DNA of 64,000 bases, from positions 124,001-188,000 of the forward strand of contig JBIIHQ010000003.1 of assembly GCA_044235645.1 (NCBI GenBank). Direction: 5' to 3'. The DNA comes from OMIW01 sp044235645 (GTDB lineage: Bacteria; Bdellovibrionota_C; UBA2361; OMIW01). Under the pieces are notes generated by a model. The model was given only the letters and a program-made list of their open reading frames with translations. It was not told the DNA's origin and made no database searches. Shown one piece after another: positions 61,890 to 64,000 of the stretch (position 1 is its first letter; every line of letters starts with the position of its first letter). The position numbers and the translations under genes were made by a program.

Positions 61890-64000
61890 ATGCTGACTGC
61901 CCTCTTCCCCCGATCCAACCGATACTTATCTTTTCGGCGCCATCACTGGCCAGCCCACCCCTTCCTCATGGGATTTTCGCTCGCCCTTGCGATATTCGGC
62001 CTTCTTGGAGGGCGACCGCGCCTGTGGGAGCTCTCAGGACCAACCGCTCTGTTCGGGTCCACAACGGCGTTGATGATCATTGGGATTGCCGGCATGCTTG
62101 CGGCCCTTTTTCCAAGATATACACCGCTCCCAAGAGAAGGAATACAAACCGACGAAACAGGGGGCCACCATCAACACGGTGGATACCACATCCTGCCTCG
62201 ACTGACGGCGGGAGCCTCTCTCACGCTCGTTGGGATATTTCTCTCCGATTGGCTCTCCCGTCCCTACGCCCTCTTCACTGGCCCTTTCGTTCGGCCCGAA
62301 GCAATTATCGTCGGGGGGTGCGTCTGGTATCTTGCCCACCAGACATGTCGAGTTCAGCGAACCGCGCTTGTTCTTCTTCCGGTCATCGGTTCAACCCTCG
62401 GCTTACTATCGTTCCTTACCTACGGTGGTGGGCGAACTCTCGTCTCTGATGATCACGCCGTATTCCTCTACCGGCTCCAACTTCTCAAGGAACAGTTTCC
62501 TTCCATTCCCTTCTATTATCCTTTGTGGAATGGGGGAACCGATGCGCGTGATTTTTTTGCGAGTGGCTCGCTTAATCTCTTCTTGTTGATGTATCCGATC
62601 ATCGCGTCATTCGAGGTGTGGCAGGCGTATACCACCATTGTCGCCCTCTCACTATTTATTATTCCTCCCGCCTCACTTGCAATCGCAACTCGGCTTCTCG
62701 GCTTGAGTCGAGCGGTTGCAGCGTGTGCTGCCACGTTGGCGCTTGCTCCATCGCTTCTCTGGTATCGGTGGGGGCTTGCTTACGGAACGATGGGATTTAT
62801 CACCTCAGCGTCGCTCGCCCCTTTGTGCTGGGCATTGTGGTATCGAATATCGGAGCGCCGCGACCCCGTTTCATGGCCTCTCTGGTTCGCAGCGTTTGCT
62901 GTTACAACCCTGGTGGCATTCTGGTCACTCGCCCCCCTTGCGATAGCTCCTATTGCCCTTACCTTGCATCCATTCCGATTCCGAGAGCTCTACCGTCGTC
63001 GGGTGCTATCACTGATCGCTGCTCTTGTTGTTTTCAACCTCCCCTGGATCATGCTTTTCCTCACGGTCTCTCGAGTTACCTCGTTTCTCGGCGCTGAAGC
63101 CGAGGCCTCGCGGCAGACGTCGGTCATAGCCTCACCAGTTTCCGCATCCTCACCCACATCCGCGACTGTCGGCTTCGATCCACATTCGCTTCATCAGACG
63201 AACTCCGAACGGCCCCTCGCTGCTCCTGCATTTCGGCACCGTTCGTCAGGCCTCTCAGTATCTCGATCAGTTTCCGGTCTGCGTAGTTGGGGGGTCACGC
63301 TCCACCCCCTCCTCTTCATCCTCGGACCCATCGGAGTCTTCATACTTGGTCACCGATTGGGGATCCTCCTTGGAGCACAGTTACTTTGGCTCCTCGTGAT
63401 TGGCACCGTGCTCGTGCCCTTGAAACCTCAGCTAGAACTCGATCGCATGTTGGTGATGGCAAGCGTTTTCCTCTGCATCCCAACGGGTGTGGCTCTCCGA
63501 GTTTTGATGCGGCTCAGAACGGTGAGGCTTTTTTCTGCGATGGGAGGGCACAAGACGGAGCGTTGGAGAGCTGCTCTCGCTCCCACTACTTCGCTTGGTG
63601 CTTTTCTGAGTTTTGCTTTTCTGATCCTTACCCCACTGTACACCTGCTTGATCGCACAAAATCGATCCCGGGAGGAGATTTTTTTTTCATCCTCAGCCTA
63701 CGATAGCATCGTGCGCACCGTGAAGGAGCATGGAGGTTCCGGTCGGGTTCTTTTCTCTGGTCAGGTGCTTCACGAACTTGATAATGGCCATGTAGCTCCC
63801 CTCACCATCCTTACCCGACATCCCATGGTTGCATCCAGCCCGGTCCATAATCTCTGGTCCTACCAGCAGATAATTCCTCGTGACTTTCTTGCCAAAGGAG
63901 AAACCGGTATCGAGGATTACCTGACCAAAATGAACGTCTCCCTTGTGTTTGCGCACGATCCAAAGTGGCGACAGTGGTTCTCATCTCGTCCCGAGCGGTA
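61890..64000 (+). CDS. Large polytopic membrane protein, 3' end cut by window edge
   Basis: One frame is open from the ATG at 61890 to the last base, about 703 codons, and continues past the window. Hydrophobic segments run throughout. The early loop with SDDHAVFLYRLQLLKEQFPSIPFYYPLWNGG recalls the GT-C-like membrane families of the PTPS-related or YfhO type, which have an Asp and His in the first extracytoplasmic loop. The middle has a low-complexity Ser/Pro stretch (about 400-450). No clear ribosome site lies before the ATG. Function is inferred only as a possible membrane glycosyltransferase. Confidence 0.65.
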   Translation, partial: MLTALFPRSNRYLSFRRHHWPAHPFLMGFSLALAIFGLLGGRPRLWELSGPTALFGSTTALMIIGIAGMLAALFPRYTPLPREGIQTDETGGHHQHGGYHILPRLTAGASLTLVGIFLSDWLSRPYALFTGPFVRPEAIIVGGCVWYLAHQTCRVQRTALVLLPVIGSTLGLLSFLTYGGGRTLVSDDHAVFLYRLQLLKEQFPSIPFYYPLWNGGTDARDFFASGSLNLFLLMYPIIASFEVWQAYTTIVALSLFIIPPASLAIATRLLGLSRAVAACAATLALAPSLLWYRWGLAYGTMGFITSASLAPLCWALWYRISERRDPVSWPLWFAAFAVTTLVAFWSLAPLAIAPIALTLHPFRFRELYRRRVLSLIAALVVFNLPWIMLFLTVSRVTSFLGAEAEASRQTSVIASPVSASSPTSATVGFDPHSLHQTNSERPLAAPAFRHRSSGLSVSRSVSGLRSWGVTLHPLLFILGPIGVFILGHRLGILLGAQLLWLLVIGTVLVPLKPQLELDRMLVMASVFLCIPTGVALRVLMRLRTVRLFSAMGGHKTERWRAALAPTTSLGAFLSFAFLILTPLYTCLIAQNRSREEIFFSSSAYDSIVRTVKEHGGSGRVLFSGQVLHELDNGHVAPLTILTRHPMVASSPVHNLWSYQQIIPRDFLAKGETGIEDYLTKMNVSLVFAHDPKWRQWFSSRPER

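Noticed and set aside
61736..62449. 237-codon frame at the start of the last gene
   Set aside because: Arg/Pro-rich and overlapped by the much longer hydrophobic frame from 61890.
1..64000. tRNA or rRNA genes and CRISPR arrays
   Set aside because: I looked for T-loop GTTCGAATC-type signatures, rRNA-like segments and regularly spaced direct repeats and found none that held up; a covariance-model search would settle it.

Overview
The window is about 53% GC by eye, densely coded and largely chromosomal in character. It carries lexA and recA, a complete trp operon, argJ, a DAHP synthase, ahcY and a galactose operon. Lipoproteins, an AmpG-type muropeptide permease, TadE-like pseudopilins and a long-M48-type C-terminal domain point to a Gram-negative (diderm) bacterium. 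The mix (DUF6502 regulator, carboxynorspermidine-type synthase, Tad-like proteins, trp order E-G-D-C-F-B-A) would suit a deltaproteobacterial, Bdellovibrionota-like or uncultured lineage. That placement is inference only; no rRNA is present to settle it.

Layout. 1-5.3 kb: a Cys-rich partial ORF, a small membrane protein, an AmpG-like permease and a Pro/Ala-rich protein. 5.5-8.4 kb: UDP-glucose dehydrogenase and a HAD-UbiA fusion. 8.5-11.6 kb: lexA, recA and a protein resembling the C-terminal domain of long M48 peptidases. 11.7-15.9 kb: SGNH hydrolase-like protein, SulP transporter plus beta-carbonic anhydrase, and a crotonase without the usual catalytic glutamates. 16-18.6 kb: an ABC-2 exporter (one ATPase, two permeases). 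19.4-26.7 kb: carboxynorspermidine synthase-like enzyme, argJ, a DUF6502-led cluster with two exported proteins, DAHP synthase and a divergent aromatic amino-acid exporter-like gene. 26.9-33.9 kb: AAA/DUF4143 ATPase, MDR oxidoreductase, membrane protein, M28 peptidase, a decayed IS630-type transposase, a VapC toxin with a broken antitoxin, and DUF1543. 34-37.2 kb: an RlmL-like methyltransferase, an HD hydrolase, and a gene graveyard in which a 5' copy of the RlmL-like gene abuts a 3' fragment of folK. 37.4-44 kb: trpEGDCFBA on the minus strand. 44.3-47.5 kb: host-attachment-family protein and a large ankyrin/pentapeptide-like protein of unknown role. 47.5-52.3 kb: galT-galK-GH42 beta-galactosidase. 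52.4-54.4 kb: SDR and LLM flavin oxidoreductase. 54.9-58.9 kb: three TadE/TadG-like genes, the first carrying thrombospondin type 1-like and EF-hand-like segments. 59-61.5 kb: ArsR-methyltransferase regulator and ahcY behind an 18-bp palindrome. 61.9 kb to the end: a large membrane protein cut by the window edge.

Functionally, the trp operon, DAHP synthase and exporter-like gene form an aromatic amino-acid set. LexA and RecA are the SOS core. ArsR-MTase/AhcY looks like a SAM-cycle unit resembling SahR regulation. GalT, GalK and GH42 would release and phosphorylate galactose, although no galE is in view. The strongest candidates for something undescribed are the TSP1/EF-hand pseudopilin-like protein, the DUF6502 cluster with its start-proximal palindrome, the 754-residue protein, and several perfect inverted repeats. 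I saw no rRNA, tRNA, CRISPR array, intact insertion sequence or prophage.
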